Shown here in pieces: positions 36,616-47,800 of a stretch of 64,000 nucleotides of DNA. How positions within the stretch are numbered: the stretch's first letter is position 1; every line of letters starts with the position of its first letter. Origin of the DNA: Lederbergia wuyishanensis (GTDB lineage: Bacteria > Bacillota > Bacilli > Bacillales > Bacillaceae_C); contig NZ_JALIRM010000020.1 of the NCBI RefSeq assembly GCF_022900255.1, forward strand, positions 1 through 64,000, in the 5' to 3' direction. Both the position numbers and the translations under genes were made by a program. Under the pieces are notes generated by a model. The model made no database searches. It had not been told where the DNA came from and worked only from the letters and a program-made list of their open reading frames with translations.

Positions 36616-36804
36616 TTGTTTTTATACAGTGGATTGGTGTTTTTAATGTAGCAAGAGACTCCATAGAGCAGCTTCCTCAATTAAGTGCAGCTCAAAGAGC
36701 TACGTAAGCGAGTAACTAGTCTACGTACGCATTTGTTAACATTTAACTCGATATTTTACTCCCTTTTGCCCACACTATAAAGGCGGGTAAAAGGAGGAAT
36801 TTTT

Positions 36805-36981
36805 TTGGGTCGAAGAAAAGGAATCATGTCAGATAAGATGAAAGTCGAACTGGCAAAAGAGCTAGGGTTTTATGATGTTGTTCAGGATGAAGGATGGGGC
36901 GGTATAAAAGCTCGTGATGCAGGGAATATGGTTAAACGTGCGATTGAAATTGCCCAGCAACAACTTGCCAATAAACAATGA
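36805..36981 (+). CDS. sspF: Small acid-soluble spore protein SspF
   Basis: A 58-residue alpha/beta-type spore protein that coats DNA in the forespore. It reads (M)[18 protein letters not shown] and later [20 protein letters not shown], then [18 protein letters not shown]. The start is TTG, 7 nt after AAGGAGG. It lies between veg and ispE, as in B. subtilis. Confidence 0.93.
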   Translation: MGRRKGIMSDKMKVELAKELGFYDVVQDEGWGGIKARDAGNMVKRAIEIAQQQLANKQ

Positions 36982-37027
36982 CATTAAGTTATTTAACAAC
37001 TGCCTAAAGATTTTCAACTACCCGCAG

Positions 37028-37052
37028 CCGAAGCACTAGCTTCGGTTTTTTT
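37028..37052 (+). terminator. sspF terminator
   Basis: The stem CCGAAGC/GCTTCGG followed by T7. Confidence 0.85.
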
Positions 37053-37137
37053 ATTTTTCATAAGATATTTATGTGTTTATGTCATTTCATGTTAAAATGA
37101 GAAAAGCGAAAAGACGGAGAGACAAGCAGGTGAAAAC

Positions 37138-37992
37138 ATGAGACTGTTAATTAAGGCTCCAGCCAAAATAAATTTAACGTTAGATGTTCTTGGCAAGCGA
37201 GCAGATGGCTATCATGAAGTAGAGATGGTCATGACGACCATTGATTTAGCCGACAGGATAGAACTAGAAAATAGAGATGATGGTCAAATCATCATAATAT
37301 CGCATAGCCGATTTGTACCTGAAGATCAAAGGAATCTTGCTTTTCAGGCAGCCAAGCTTCTTAAAGAACGTTTTAATATCCAAAATGGCGTGTCTATCTC
37401 CATTGATAAAGCCATCCCTGTTGCAGCAGGACTTGCGGGTGGAAGCAGTGATGCAGCTGCCACGTTACGAGGATTAAATACATTATGGAATCTAAATCTA
37501 ACAATGGATGAATTGGCTGATCTCGGCTCGGAAATTGGCTCAGACGTTGCATTTTGTGTCTATGGAGGCACTGGGTTGGCACGCGGTAGAGGGGAGAAAG
37601 TAACGAAATTGCCGGCACCACCGAATTGCTGGGTTATTTTAGCGAAGCCTTCTATAGGAGTTTCAACTGCTGATGTATATAGAAATGTAGATTTAAAGAA
37701 GATTGATCATCCAAATACCGAAGCGATGATAAAAGCTATTCAAAATCAACAATATGATGAGGTATGTCGTAATTTAGGAAATGCTTTGGAAAAAGTTACT
37801 TTGCAGATGTATCCAGAAGTTCAGCATATTAAAGAACAAATGGAAAAGTTTGGAGCAGATGCAGTGTTAATGAGTGGTAGTGGACCAACTGTATTTGGTT
37901 TTGTCCAACATGATTCACGACTACAAAGAATATATAATGGCCTTCGAGGATTTTGCGATCAGGTTTTTGCTGTAAGAATGTTGGGTGAGTAA
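37138..37992 (+). CDS. ispE: 4-diphosphocytidyl-2-C-methyl-D-erythritol kinase
   Basis: The fourth enzyme of the MEP isoprenoid pathway. The 284-residue GHMP kinase has the ATP loop [15 protein letters not shown] and a C-terminal [10 protein letters not shown]. It begins [22 protein letters not shown], the family signature. Confidence 0.96.
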   Translation: MRLLIKAPAKINLTLDVLGKRADGYHEVEMVMTTIDLADRIELENRDDGQIIIISHSRFVPEDQRNLAFQAAKLLKERFNIQNGVSISIDKAIPVAAGLAGGSSDAAATLRGLNTLWNLNLTMDELADLGSEIGSDVAFCVYGGTGLARGRGEKVTKLPAPPNCWVILAKPSIGVSTADVYRNVDLKKIDHPNTEAMIKAIQNQQYDEVCRNLGNALEKVTLQMYPEVQHIKEQMEKFGADAVLMSGSGPTVFGFVQHDSRLQRIYNGLRGFCDQVFAVRMLGE

Positions 37993-38134
37993 AATACATG
38001 ATAAGAATAACATGATATTCTTATTAATTCTATCGTTTAATCCTCCTAAAACTTGCCAATTTACGTACAATAATGTATATTTACAATAATATTATTCGCA
38101 TTTAGGATGTTTAGGATGTTTAGGAGGTTTAAAG

Positions 38135-38968
38135 ATGAAATTTCGCCGTAGCGAGCGTCTAGTGGATATGACTCATTTCTTAATGAACCATCCTCGTCAA
38201 CTTGTTTCGTTGACTTATTTTTCACAACGATATCAATCAGCTAAATCGTCAATTAGTGAGGATTTAGTGATAATTAAAGATACATTTGAAAATCAAGGAA
38301 TTGGAACGTTGCAAACCCTTCCAGGAGCCGCGGGAGGAGTAAAATATATTCCGAAGGTAAAAAAAGAATACGCTAAAGAATTTATTCATCATTTGTGCCA
38401 GTTAATTTCAGATCCTGATCGGTTACTTCCAGGTGGATATTTATATATGACTGATTTATTGGGGGATTCACAAATTTTGAATGAAGTTGGTAAGCATCTT
38501 GCTTCTGCAGTATCTGATCGTGATATTGATGTTATTATGACGGTTGCAACTAAAGGAATTCCGATTGCACAAACTGTAGCGCACCATTTGAATGTCCCTT
38601 TTATTATCGTTAGACGTGATAATATTGCGACAGAAGGTTCAACGGTAAGTATCAACTATGTATCTGGTTCATCCAAACGTCTTCAAATGATGTCTCTATC
38701 GAAACGGAGCTTAAAAGAAGGAGCAAAAGTGCTGATCGTGGACGATTTCATGAAAGCCGGAGGAACAATAAATGGAATGGTAAACCTTCTTTCCGAGTTT
38801 AATGCTATCGTTGCCGGAACGGTGGTACTTGTTGAATCTGATTATGAAGAAGAACGTCTAGTAGACGATTATATATCACTAATAAAGCTAACAGATGTTA
38901 ATGTTAAGGAAAGAAAAATTAATGTAGTTGAAGGTAATTATTTTGCAGAGCAGGCAAACTTTTTATAA
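38135..38968 (+). CDS. purR: Purine operon repressor PurR
   Basis: A 277-residue PRPP-responsive repressor: a winged-helix N terminus (about residues 1-75) and a phosphoribosyltransferase-like domain with the PRPP loop VLIVDDFMKAGGTINGM. AGGAGG lies 8 nt upstream. The 5' leader contains three copies of TTTAGGATG or TTTAGGAGG, the last of which makes the ribosome site. ridA, spoVG and glmU follow as in B. subtilis. Confidence 0.96.
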   Translation: MKFRRSERLVDMTHFLMNHPRQLVSLTYFSQRYQSAKSSISEDLVIIKDTFENQGIGTLQTLPGAAGGVKYIPKVKKEYAKEFIHHLCQLISDPDRLLPGGYLYMTDLLGDSQILNEVGKHLASAVSDRDIDVIMTVATKGIPIAQTVAHHLNVPFIIVRRDNIATEGSTVSINYVSGSSKRLQMMSLSKRSLKEGAKVLIVDDFMKAGGTINGMVNLLSEFNAIVAGTVVLVESDYEEERLVDDYISLIKLTDVNVKERKINVVEGNYFAEQANFL

Positions 38969-39157
38969 GAAAGCAACTTAGAAGCTATAGGCTTAGTGAT
39001 TAAAGGTTAAAAACCAGTAATCCAAGGACAACATCTAGGGTGAAGACTTTTACTTGTCGTTCCTGTTTATACACCTTTAGCTTTTAAGTGTCTGTGGAAA
39101 GCAAGAGCTTGGAAGATTCGTAAGCTAAAGAAAAATAACCATTAAGGAGAGAATGAT

Positions 39158-39532
39158 ATGCGTATTGTATCAACAGAAAAAGCACCAGCAGCAATAGGGC
39201 CATATTCACAAGGAATTGTCGTTAATAATATCTTTTATAGCTCCGGTCAAATTCCGTTGACACCAGAGGGTAACATTGTGTCAGGTGGAGTGGTCGAACA
39301 AACTCATCAAGTGTTTCAAAACCTGAAAGCAGTATTAGAAGAGGCAGGGGCATCATTGGAAACTGTAGTCAAAGCAACTGTCTTCATCAAAAATATGGAT
39401 GATTTCTCAACAATAAATGAAGTATACGGTGAATATTTTTCTCAGCATAAGCCAGCCCGTTCATGTGTTGAGGTTGCAAGACTACCAAAAGATGTTTTAT
39501 TAGAAATTGAAGTCATCGCACTTGTAAAATAA
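39158..39532 (+). CDS. ridA: Reactive imine/enamine deaminase RidA (YabJ)
   Basis: A 124-residue trimer that hydrolyses reactive 2-aminoacrylate. The conserved start [15 protein letters not shown] and the arginine in [13 protein letters not shown] are present. AAGGAGAG is upstream. Confidence 0.95.
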   Translation: MRIVSTEKAPAAIGPYSQGIVVNNIFYSSGQIPLTPEGNIVSGGVVEQTHQVFQNLKAVLEEAGASLETVVKATVFIKNMDDFSTINEVYGEYFSQHKPARSCVEVARLPKDVLLEIEVIALVK

Positions 39533-39624
39533 TTGATATTTTTATGTCTAGTATAGGAAAAAACATTTTCACAAACGCTTACAAACCTGCAAATTATAAA
39601 TATTAAAAAAATTTCAGGATAAAA

Positions 39625-39653
39625 GAAGGAGATTTCCAATCTGTGTTGAATAC
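39625..39653 (+). promoter_or_regulatory. Possible sigma-H promoter of spoVG
   Basis: GAAGGAGATT and GTTGAAT fit the sigma-H pattern with a spacing of about 11-12 bp. spoVG is a classic sigma-H gene in B. subtilis. Confidence 0.5.
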
Positions 39654-39695
39654 ATAATTTATGATTCTATCAGGGAGAAGAAGGTGGTGAGCACA

Positions 39696-39989
39696 ATGGA
39701 AGTAACAGATGTGAGATTACGCCGCGTCAACACAGAGGGTAGAATGAGAGCGATTGCTTCAATTACCCTAGATAATGAATTCGTCGTCCACGATATTCGT
39801 GTAATAGACGGTAATAATGGCCTATTCGTAGCAATGCCAAGCAAACGCACTCCGGACGGAGAATTTCGCGATATTGCTCATCCAATAAACTCTAATACAA
39901 GGAGTAAAATTCAGGATGTCGTATTGGCAGAATACCATCGTTTGGGAGAAGTTGAAGAACCGGAATTAGAAGAAGCCGGTGCTTCCTGA
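39696..39989 (+). CDS. spoVG: SpoVG, RNA/DNA-binding regulator
   Basis: A 97-residue protein, the same length as in B. subtilis, beginning [20 protein letters not shown]. It affects asymmetric septation and, in relatives, binds nucleic acid. The ATG at 39696 follows AAGGTGGTG; an earlier GTG is not needed. A terminator follows. Confidence 0.96.
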   Translation: MEVTDVRLRRVNTEGRMRAIASITLDNEFVVHDIRVIDGNNGLFVAMPSKRTPDGEFRDIAHPINSNTRSKIQDVVLAEYHRLGEVEEPELEEAGAS

Positions 39990-40003
39990 AATAAAGTTCA
40001 CCG

Positions 40004-40035
40004 AGAGCCCTACTACACAAGTACGGCTCTTTTTA
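40004..40035 (+). terminator. spoVG terminator
   Basis: The stem AGAGCCCTAC/GTACGGCTCT followed by T5. Confidence 0.8.
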
Positions 40036-40079
40036 TTTTTTATTCTTCCCCTCATCTATTTCCTCTTTTCTGCTGGCTC

Positions 40080-40160
40080 CTCGATGTCAAAAAAGCTGAG
40101 GTGATATAAGTCAAAAGGCAGACTATTTCACATTAGAACATTTGCTTGTCAGGGCTGAAC
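40080..40160 (-). repeat. Degenerate interspersed repeat, family 2
   Basis: Carries the inverse of the family core, AGAACATTTGCTTGTCAGG (40135-40153), preceded by GTCAAAAGGCAGAC and by GATGTCAAAAAAGCTGAGG. The ends are lost. Confidence 0.55.
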
Positions 40161-40278
40161 AAGCACTTTCCATTTATCTATTTTATGAACACTTTTTATA
40201 CATTTTCTTGATTTCTTGAAAAAAAGCCGTATTTAAGATATATTCATTATGGAAAAAAAGGTTATTGGGGGCCCGTTT

Positions 40279-41652
40279 ATGACAAATCGATTCGCTGTAA
40301 TACTGGCTGCTGGCCAAGGAACACGAATGAAGTCAAAACTTTATAAAGTACTTCATCCTATTTGTGGGAAGCCGATGGTAGAGCACGTTCTTGACAACAT
40401 TTCAAAAGTGAACGCTGACAAAATCGTTACTGTTGTCGGACACGGAGCGGAGCTTGTAAAGACTAATTTGGAAGGAAAAAGTGATTTTGTTCTTCAAGAG
40501 GAACAGCTTGGAACTGCCCATGCGGTCAAACAAGCGAAGGAAGTGCTAGGCAAAGAGAACGGAACAACTCTCGTCATATGCGGTGATACTCCTCTTATTA
40601 CAGCTGAAACTATGGAAGCGTTGATTAAACTGCATGAATCTCAAAATGCAGCTGGGACCATTCTATCAGCTAATACAGAAAAACCTGATGGCTATGGAAG
40701 AGTCATTCGCAACATTAATGCAACGGTTGAAAAAGTTGTTGAACATAAAGATGCTAGTGAAGATGAGTTAAAAGTGAAAGAAATCAATACAGGAACGTAT
40801 TGTTTTGACAATCAAGCATTGTTTGAAGCACTTGAAGAAGTTTCAAATGACAATGCCCAAGGAGAATATTACCTTCCTGATGTGATTGAAATTTTAAAGG
40901 CTAAAGGGAAAAAGGTCCTTGCATTTCAAACATCGGATTTTGATGAAACAATGGGTATCAACGATCGTGTAGCGCTTGCTGAAGCGGAAAGACACATGAG
41001 AAGAAGAATTAACACCAATCATATGAAAAATGGTGTTACAATCATCGATCCTGAGAATACGTATATTGATTCAGATGTAAAAATCGGTAAGGACACAATT
41101 TTGCATCCAGGAACAGTCATAAAAGGACAAACTGTTATTGGGGAAGATTGTCAAATTGGTCCAAACAGTGAACTGGACAATGCCCAAATTGGTTCTGAAA
41201 CAGTCATTAGACAATCAGTCGTACATGATAGTACGGTTGGAGAAAAAGTCCAAATCGGACCATTTGCACATATACGTCCACAATCGAATATTCACGATGA
41301 TGTGAAAGTAGGAAACTTTGTTGAAATTAAAAAGTCCGAAGTTGGAAAAGGTAGTAAAGCCTCTCATTTAAGTTATATTGGTGATGCTGAGGTTGGTTCA
41401 AATGTAAATCTTGGGTGCGGTTCAATTACGGTAAATTATAATGGGAAAAGTAAATTCTTAACCAAAATAGAAGACAATGTGTTTGTTGGCTGTAACTCTA
41501 ACCTAGTTGCACCTGTAACAATTGGGGAAGGCGCTTATATTGCCGCAGGTTCAACCATAACGAAGGATGTACCGGGAGAATCTCTGTCCATCGCGCGCGC
41601 CAGGCAGGTTAATAAAGAAAATTACGTCAAGAAACTAAATTTGAAAAACTAA
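40279..41652 (+). CDS. glmU: N-acetylglucosamine-1-phosphate uridyltransferase / glucosamine-1-phosphate acetyltransferase
   Basis: Makes UDP-GlcNAc for peptidoglycan and teichoic acid. The 457-residue bifunctional enzyme has the uridyltransferase loop [15 protein letters not shown] near the N terminus and a left-handed beta helix from about residue 250 with hexapeptide repeats. The ATG at 40279 gives the normal N terminus; its ribosome site is weak (GGGGGCC), and an ATG at 40249 has none. Confidence 0.95.
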   Translation: MTNRFAVILAAGQGTRMKSKLYKVLHPICGKPMVEHVLDNISKVNADKIVTVVGHGAELVKTNLEGKSDFVLQEEQLGTAHAVKQAKEVLGKENGTTLVICGDTPLITAETMEALIKLHESQNAAGTILSANTEKPDGYGRVIRNINATVEKVVEHKDASEDELKVKEINTGTYCFDNQALFEALEEVSNDNAQGEYYLPDVIEILKAKGKKVLAFQTSDFDETMGINDRVALAEAERHMRRRINTNHMKNGVTIIDPENTYIDSDVKIGKDTILHPGTVIKGQTVIGEDCQIGPNSELDNAQIGSETVIRQSVVHDSTVGEKVQIGPFAHIRPQSNIHDDVKVGNFVEIKKSEVGKGSKASHLSYIGDAEVGSNVNLGCGSITVNYNGKSKFLTKIEDNVFVGCNSNLVAPVTIGEGAYIAAGSTITKDVPGESLSIARARQVNKENYVKKLNLKN

Positions 41653-41666
41653 TACGGAGGTTCATC

Positions 41667-42626
41667 ATGTCAAATCATTATCTTGACCCTAGCTTGAAAA
41701 TATTTTCATTAAGTTCTAATCGTGCTTTGGCGCAAGAAATTGCAAAATTTATCGGTGTGGAGCTTGGAAAATGTTCTGTTAATAGATTTAGTGACGGAGA
41801 AATTCAAATTAATATTGAAGAAAGTATACGTGGCTGTGATGTTTATGTTGTCCAATCGACGAGTGATCCTGTCAACGATCATTTAATGGAACTTCTCATC
41901 ATGATTGACGCACTTAAACGGGCTTCTGCTAAAACAATCAACCTTGTTATGCCATATTATGGTTATGCTCGTCAAGATCGAAAAGCGAGAGCACGTGAAC
42001 CGATTACAGCAAAATTAGTTGCCAATCTTATTGAAACAGCTGGGGCAACACGGATGATTAATCTTGACCTCCATGCACCTCAAATTCAAGGGTTTTTTGA
42101 TATTCCAAATGACCATTTAATGGGTGTTCCTATTTTAGGAGATTATTTCAAATCTAAAAATCTCTATAGAGAGGATATTGTGATCGTTTCTCCGGATCAT
42201 GGTGGTGTTACTCGCGCAAGAAGACTAGCAGATCGTTTAAAAGCACCAATTGCCATTATTGATAAGCGCCGTCCTCGTCCAAATGTAGCGGAAGTAATGA
42301 ATATTGTCGGTAATGTTGAAGGGAAAATAGCAATATTAATCGATGATATTATTGATACAGCAGGTACGATTACATTAGCTGCAAATGCTCTTACAGAAAG
42401 CGGAGCTAAAGAAGTGTATGCTTGCTGTACACATCCGGTTTTATCTGGGCCAGCGATTGAAAGGATACAAAATTCCAATATTAAAGAGCTAGTAGTAACG
42501 AACTCAATCGTACTTCCGGAGGAAAAGAAAATAGCAAAAATTAAAGAACTCTCCGTAGCTCCTTTATTAGGAGAAGCTATTATTCGAGTTCACGAAAATC
42601 AATCCGTAAGCACATTGTTTGATTAA
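41667..42626 (+). CDS. prs: Ribose-phosphate pyrophosphokinase
   Basis: Makes PRPP, the ligand that PurR senses and the substrate for Hpt further along. The 319-residue enzyme has the flexible loop [29 protein letters not shown] and the PRPP loop [11 protein letters not shown]. It starts 15 nt after glmU with CGGAGG upstream. Confidence 0.97.
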   Translation: MSNHYLDPSLKIFSLSSNRALAQEIAKFIGVELGKCSVNRFSDGEIQINIEESIRGCDVYVVQSTSDPVNDHLMELLIMIDALKRASAKTINLVMPYYGYARQDRKARAREPITAKLVANLIETAGATRMINLDLHAPQIQGFFDIPNDHLMGVPILGDYFKSKNLYREDIVIVSPDHGGVTRARRLADRLKAPIAIIDKRRPRPNVAEVMNIVGNVEGKIAILIDDIIDTAGTITLAANALTESGAKEVYACCTHPVLSGPAIERIQNSNIKELVVTNSIVLPEEKKIAKIKELSVAPLLGEAIIRVHENQSVSTLFD

Positions 42627-42652
42627 TATAAAAAAGCGATGATTCGCTTCTA

Positions 42653-42694
42653 AGATTGTCGAGAAGAGGGTAACTTTTCTCGGCAATCTTTTTT
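42653..42694 (+). terminator. prs terminator
   Basis: The stem AGATTGTCGAGAA/TTTCTCGGCAATCT followed by T6. Confidence 0.88.
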
Positions 42695-42826
42695 ATACAT
42701 GTACGTTTTTTCGCTTCAGGAACAAAATTTACGTGAAGTTTTCTGTATTAATATTAAGGTATTTCTACCATGCCCCTGCATTTCGAAGATATTGGGTAGT
42801 TTGGTATTTTTTTCGTTATATTAGAA

Positions 42827-42852
42827 GTTTATTTTTCTTTGTGTTAGGGTAT
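42827..42852 (+). promoter_or_regulatory. Sigma-B promoter of ctc
   Basis: GTTTAT and GGGTAT are separated by 14 bp, close to the general-stress consensus GTTTAA-N14-GGGTAT. ctc is a model sigma-B gene. Confidence 0.75.
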
Positions 42853-42896
42853 TAATAGAGATGCATTACATAATAGGGAGAGGGAGTGTCATACTT

Positions 42897-43532
42897 ATGA
42901 GTACAGTACTAGTGGCAAAAAGCCGTACGAATGGGAAACGTTCACAATTGACGGACATTCGTATGCAAGGTGGAATTCCAGCAGTAGTTTATGGGTACCA
43001 GGTTAAAAATACCCCAATTTCCGTGAATAGTGCCGAGTTTTTGAAAACCATGCGAGAAGTCGGCCGAAATGGTGTTATTTCTCTAGACCTTGAAGGGAAA
43101 AAGGTTAATGTACTTTTACATGAATACCAAGAAGACCCTTTGAAAAATGAAATTACGCATGCAGATTTTCTAGCAATTGATTTAAATCAAGAAATTGAAG
43201 CCAATGTAAGGGTAGAATTATCCGATGACTCAGCAGGCGTCAAAAGCGGTGGGGTTCTTCAAGTATTATTGCATGAACTTTCTGTAACCGCTGTTCCTGA
43301 AGAAATTCCTGAGGTCATCCAGATTGATATCCCTGACTTAAATATTGGTGAATCGGTAACAGTAGGAGAAATACGTAATAGGTTCTCTTGTACGATTAAT
43401 CACGAAGACGATGAGCCTATTGCTAATATCCAACCTCCACGTACAGAAGAAGAAACTCCAGACGGAGGAGTACGTGAAGAAGATCCACCTGAAAACAGCA
43501 ACGACGATAAAGCTGAAGGTGAAGATGTATAA
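42897..43532 (+). CDS. ctc: General stress protein Ctc, ribosomal protein L25/TL5 family
   Basis: A 211-residue long-form L25 protein that binds 5S rRNA. The N-terminal L25 domain (about 1-90) is followed by a TL5-type beta domain (about 95-185) and an acidic tail of about 25 residues. The ATG at 42897 follows a GGGAGAGGGAG tract at a rather wide distance. Confidence 0.94.
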   Translation: MSTVLVAKSRTNGKRSQLTDIRMQGGIPAVVYGYQVKNTPISVNSAEFLKTMREVGRNGVISLDLEGKKVNVLLHEYQEDPLKNEITHADFLAIDLNQEIEANVRVELSDDSAGVKSGGVLQVLLHELSVTAVPEEIPEVIQIDIPDLNIGESVTVGEIRNRFSCTINHEDDEPIANIQPPRTEEETPDGGVREEDPPENSNDDKAEGEDV

Positions 43533-43593
43533 ATTACGACAACCTGAACCGGAAATCAACGTATAGAAAATAATAGCTTTAGAAAAAAATTGA

Positions 43594-43623
43594 GAAGCGC
43601 AGCCACAGGGTTGCGCTTTTGTT
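43594..43623 (+). terminator. ctc terminator
   Basis: The stem GAAGCGCA/TGCGCTTTT around GCCACAGGGT, with T4. Confidence 0.8.
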
Positions 43624-43682
43624 TCCGTTTATAAGATTTTAGCGTATAATAGATGAAATAGGTGTAACTTGGGGTGTTTAGG

Positions 43683-44243
43683 ATGAAATTAATTGTAGGG
43701 TTAGGAAACCCCGGTCTTTCATATAAAAAAACTCGTCATAATATTGGTTTTATGATTGTAGACGAATTAGCAAACAGACTTGGAACTAAGCTTTCTGAGA
43801 AAAAATTCAACGGAATCTATTCTATTATCCATAAAAATGGAGAAAAGGTTATTTTACTAAAACCTTTAACATACATGAATTTATCAGGAGAAAGCATCCG
43901 CCCACTTATGGATTATTATGATATACCGGTAGAAGATCTACTTGTGATTTACGATGATCTTGATTTACCAGTCGGAAAGATACGACTTAGACAAAAAGGC
44001 AGTGCCGGTGGACACAATGGGATAAAGTCTACAATAGCGAATTTAGGAACACAAGAATTCAAAAGGATACGCGTGGGAATCGATCGGCCTCCTATAGGTG
44101 TAACAGTACCAGACTACGTTCTTAGTAATTTTCGCAAAGAAGAAAAAGATGACATACAATCTGTCATCGAAAAATGTGTAGATGCATGCGAAGAGTGGTT
44201 GGAAAAGCCTTTTCTAGAAGTCATGAATCATTTTAATGGTTAG
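43683..44243 (+). CDS. pth: Peptidyl-tRNA hydrolase
   Basis: Frees tRNA from stalled peptidyl-tRNA; called spoVC in B. subtilis. The 186-residue enzyme has VGLGNPG, the catalytic histidine in TRHNIGFM, and [11 protein letters not shown]. The ATG at 43683 follows GGGGTG; the start three codons earlier gives an unusual extension. Confidence 0.96.
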   Translation: MKLIVGLGNPGLSYKKTRHNIGFMIVDELANRLGTKLSEKKFNGIYSIIHKNGEKVILLKPLTYMNLSGESIRPLMDYYDIPVEDLLVIYDDLDLPVGKIRLRQKGSAGGHNGIKSTIANLGTQEFKRIRVGIDRPPIGVTVPDYVLSNFRKEEKDDIQSVIEKCVDACEEWLEKPFLEVMNHFNG

Positions 44244-44311
44244 TACGAATAACTCCTTATAAAGGTGTTCATACTATATGGACGAATTGCTTTTTATGAG
44301 GAGGGGTTACT

Positions 44312-44542
44312 ATACCAATTCATTATTATTGCCGTCATTGTTCAGCTAAAATGGGAACGATTGATGATACCGTTTTCCAAGAAGAACAACTTGGCATTCA
44401 TACATTAACCGATAGGGAAAAACAAGAAATGGTCACTTATGGATCGAATGGAGATATTCATATTCAGGCTATATGCGACGATTGTCATGAAGCATTTGTC
44501 AATAATCCTGATCTGCATCAATATGATTACCTTATACATTAA
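44312..44542 (+). CDS. fin: Anti-sigma-F factor Fin, with a probable ATA start codon
   Basis: A small zinc protein that turns off sigma-F so that sigma-G can take over in the forespore. Read from the ATA at 44312 it has 76 residues, the length of B. subtilis Fin, and begins (M)PIHYYCRHCSAKMG, aligned with MALHYYCRHCGVKVG. A strong AGGAGG lies 7 nt before the ATA, and no ATG, GTG or TTG is in frame between the upstream stop codon and this point. Zinc cysteines are in CRHC and CDDC. Starting at the first ATG (44351) would delete the first zinc pair. Confidence 0.88.
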   Translation: MPIHYYCRHCSAKMGTIDDTVFQEEQLGIHTLTDREKQEMVTYGSNGDIHIQAICDDCHEAFVNNPDLHQYDYLIH

Positions 44543-44575
44543 AAGCTTTGGATAAAAAAATCCAAAGCATTTTTC
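44543..44575 (+). terminator. fin terminator
   Basis: The stem GCTTTGGAT/ATCCAAAGC followed by T5. Confidence 0.85.
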
Positions 44576-44610
44576 CATTTTCCATTATCATATGGTTTAT
44601 AAAAAATTAT

Positions 44611-44648
44611 CGTTTTGCGAAAGGTGCGAGACACCTTCGGGAAAAACG
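44611..44648. repeat. Inverted repeat between fin and mfd
   Basis: Inner stem AAGGTG/CACCTT around CGAGA and outer stem CGTTTT/AAAACG with an internal loop. It resembles short AGGTG...CACCT hairpins common in Bacillus spacers. Its role is unknown. Confidence 0.5.
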
Positions 44649-44811
44649 GTAAACGGGATATGAAGAGCATTTTGTGTCGTGTGCCGTCCGTAAAAAACGA
44701 TCAATATGCAATTAACAAGCTTTTTTATATAGCAATCTAATCATAAAAAGAATTAATAGAGTTCAAGTTACCTCTTAAATTCCTTCCATTTTCTATGAAG
44801 AGGAGATAAAC

Positions 44812-47800
44812 ATGCAAGGCATTAAAAGCTTAATTATACAGCAAAACGAAATTCAATCGATTCTTTCCGGAGTCGAAGAAAATCTGCGAGAACAACTAAT
44901 AGCCGGGTTATCCGGTTCGGCAAGAGCGGCATTCATTGCAGCTGCGGCGGAAAAAACCGGAAAGTCGATTATCGTTATTACCCATAATCTTTTACAGGCA
45001 CAAAAGCTTCATGAGGATCTTGCTCAATTTATTGATGAGAATGAGCTTTTTCTATATCCTGCTAATGAATTAATTGCTGCTGAACTTAGTATCGCAAGCC
45101 CAGAATTACGTGCTCAAAGAATTGAAGCACTTAATTATATGGTATCGGGCAGTCGTGGTGTTTTTGTCGTTCCAGTAGCAAGCTTAAGAAAGATACTGCC
45201 ACCTCCATCCGTTTGGCAAGGATTTCAACTATTTATCGAACTCGGGCAAGATTTAGATCTTGAGAAAGATCTCTTGAAGTTTGTTCAAATGGGATATAGC
45301 AGAGTAGATATGGTCAGTGCTCCAGGTGAATTTAGTGTCCGAGGAGGAATATTAGATATATATCCTCTGACGGAAGCAGATCCGATTCGCATAGAACTCT
45401 TTGATACGGAAGTTGATTCGATTAGAACATTTTCTCTCGAAGATCAACGTTCTAAAGAAAAAAGAAAAAGCGTACAAATTGGTCCAGCCACAGAAACACC
45501 GGTAAACCATAATCAATTAGCGGCAATCGTAAATCAACTTGAAGCTGGTCTTTCTCGTTCATTGAAAAAGCTTAGAAATGAAAAAGCAAAGGAACTTTTA
45601 TCCGAAAATATAGGGCACGATTTAGAGCAGCTTCGAAATGGGCAAAAGCCAGAGCAATTTTATAAATATATTTCATACGCCTATGAACCTGCTGCAAGTT
45701 TGCTAGATTATCTATCTAATGATGGATTGCTAATCTTTGATGAATTAAGCCGTATTCAAGAAATGAATGAAAGTCTTGAAAAAGAAGAAGCTGAATGGCA
45801 TACAGCTCTACTTGAGCAAGGAGAAATTATTCATGATTTAGCCGTTTCAAATCATTTTTCAGAGTTATTATCGAAATATCCATTTCCTAAAGTATATTTG
45901 TCTTTATTTATGAGGCATGTACCAAATACAAATCCACAAAATATATCAAATATACCATGTAGACTTATGCAGAATTTTCATGGTCAAATGCATTTGCTTA
46001 AAGGTGAAGTAGAGCGTTGGCAAAAAAATCGCTATTCCATTATTTTTCTAGCTCCAAATTCCGAAAGAGCAAAGAAATTACAATCTGTTTTATATGACTA
46101 TGAAGTAGAAGCATCTATTGTAAAAGATGTTGCTAATATGTCCTCAGGGATCCAAATTATTGAAGGTGCTTTAAATACTGGTTTTGAGTTGCCGATAGCT
46201 AAAATAGCTGTAATTACTGAAGAAGAAATTTTCAATAAGAAAACCCGGAAATCGAAGCGAAGGCAAAAACTGTCAAATGCAGAACGGATTAAAAGCTATT
46301 CCGAATTACAGGTTGGAGATTATGTAGTTCACGTAAATCATGGAATAGGAAAGTATCTAGGAATTGAAACCCTTGTAATCAATGGGGTGCATAAAGATTA
46401 TTTGCACCTTAGGTATCAAGCTGATGACAAGCTGTATGTACCAGTTGAGCAAATTGATCTCGTTCAAAAATATGTAGGCTCTGAAGGAAAGGAGCCAAAG
46501 GTTTATAAATTAGGTGGCAGCGATTGGAAGCGTGTAAAGAAAAAAGTAGAGTCTTCGGTTAAGGATATTGCCGATGAATTGATTAAATTATACGCAGAAA
46601 GGGAAGCGGCCAAAGGGTACGCATTTTCCCCGGATAGCGATTTACAACGTGAGCTTGAAGCTTCATTCCCATATCAAGAAACCGAGGATCAGTTGCGGTC
46701 AATCGTAGAGATTAAACGAGATATGGAAAGAGAAAGACCAATGGACCGTTTACTCTGTGGGGATGTTGGTTACGGAAAAACGGAAGTCGCAATTCGTGCG
46801 GCATTTAAAGCAATTATGGACGGGAAGCAAGTCGCTGTATTAGTGCCGACGACCATTTTGGCGCAACAGCATTTTGAAACTATCAAGGAGAGATTTCAAG
46901 ATTATCCAATTAACATTGGCTTGCTGAGTCGTTTTCGTTCTAAAAAACAACAAACTGAAACGGCGAAAGGGTTAAAAAACGGAACAGTTGATATCGTAGT
47001 TGGAACTCATCGTCTTTTGTCAAAAGATATTCAATACGCTGATCTGGGACTATTAATTGTCGATGAAGAGCAACGTTTTGGAGTCACACATAAAGAAAAG
47101 ATCAAACAGTTAAAAACAAATGTTGACGTGCTGACATTGACGGCTACACCTATCCCACGAACACTTCATATGTCAATGCTGGGTGTTCGTGATTTATCTG
47201 TTATCGAAACACCACCTGAAAATCGATTCCCTGTACAAACATATGTGATGGAATATAATGGTGCACTCGTAAAGGAATCGATTGAGCGTGAATTAGCAAG
47301 AGGTGGGCAAGTTTATTTCCTTTATAATCGAGTTGAGGATATTGAAAGAAAAACAGAGGAAATTTCTATGCTTGTCCCGGATGCTAGAGTTGCGTATGCA
47401 CACGGGCAAATGACTGAAACTGAGCTTGAATCTGTGATTCTTAGTTTTCTTGATGGAGAATTCGATGTACTTGTAACGACGACGATTATTGAAACAGGGG
47501 TCGATATCCCGAATGTGAATACACTAATCGTTCATGATGCAGATCGAATGGGACTTTCCCAGCTTTATCAATTGAGGGGGCGGGTAGGACGCTCCAATCG
47601 TATCGCGTATGCTTACTTTACGTATAGACGAAACAAAGTTCTAACTGAAGTAGCAGAAAAAAGATTACAAGCTATTAAAGAATTTACAGAGTTAGGCTCA
47701 GGATTTAAAATTGCCATGCGTGATTTATCAATAAGAGGTGCAGGTAACTTGCTAGGTGCCCAGCAACATGGTTTCATTGATTCTGTTGGATTTGATCTAT

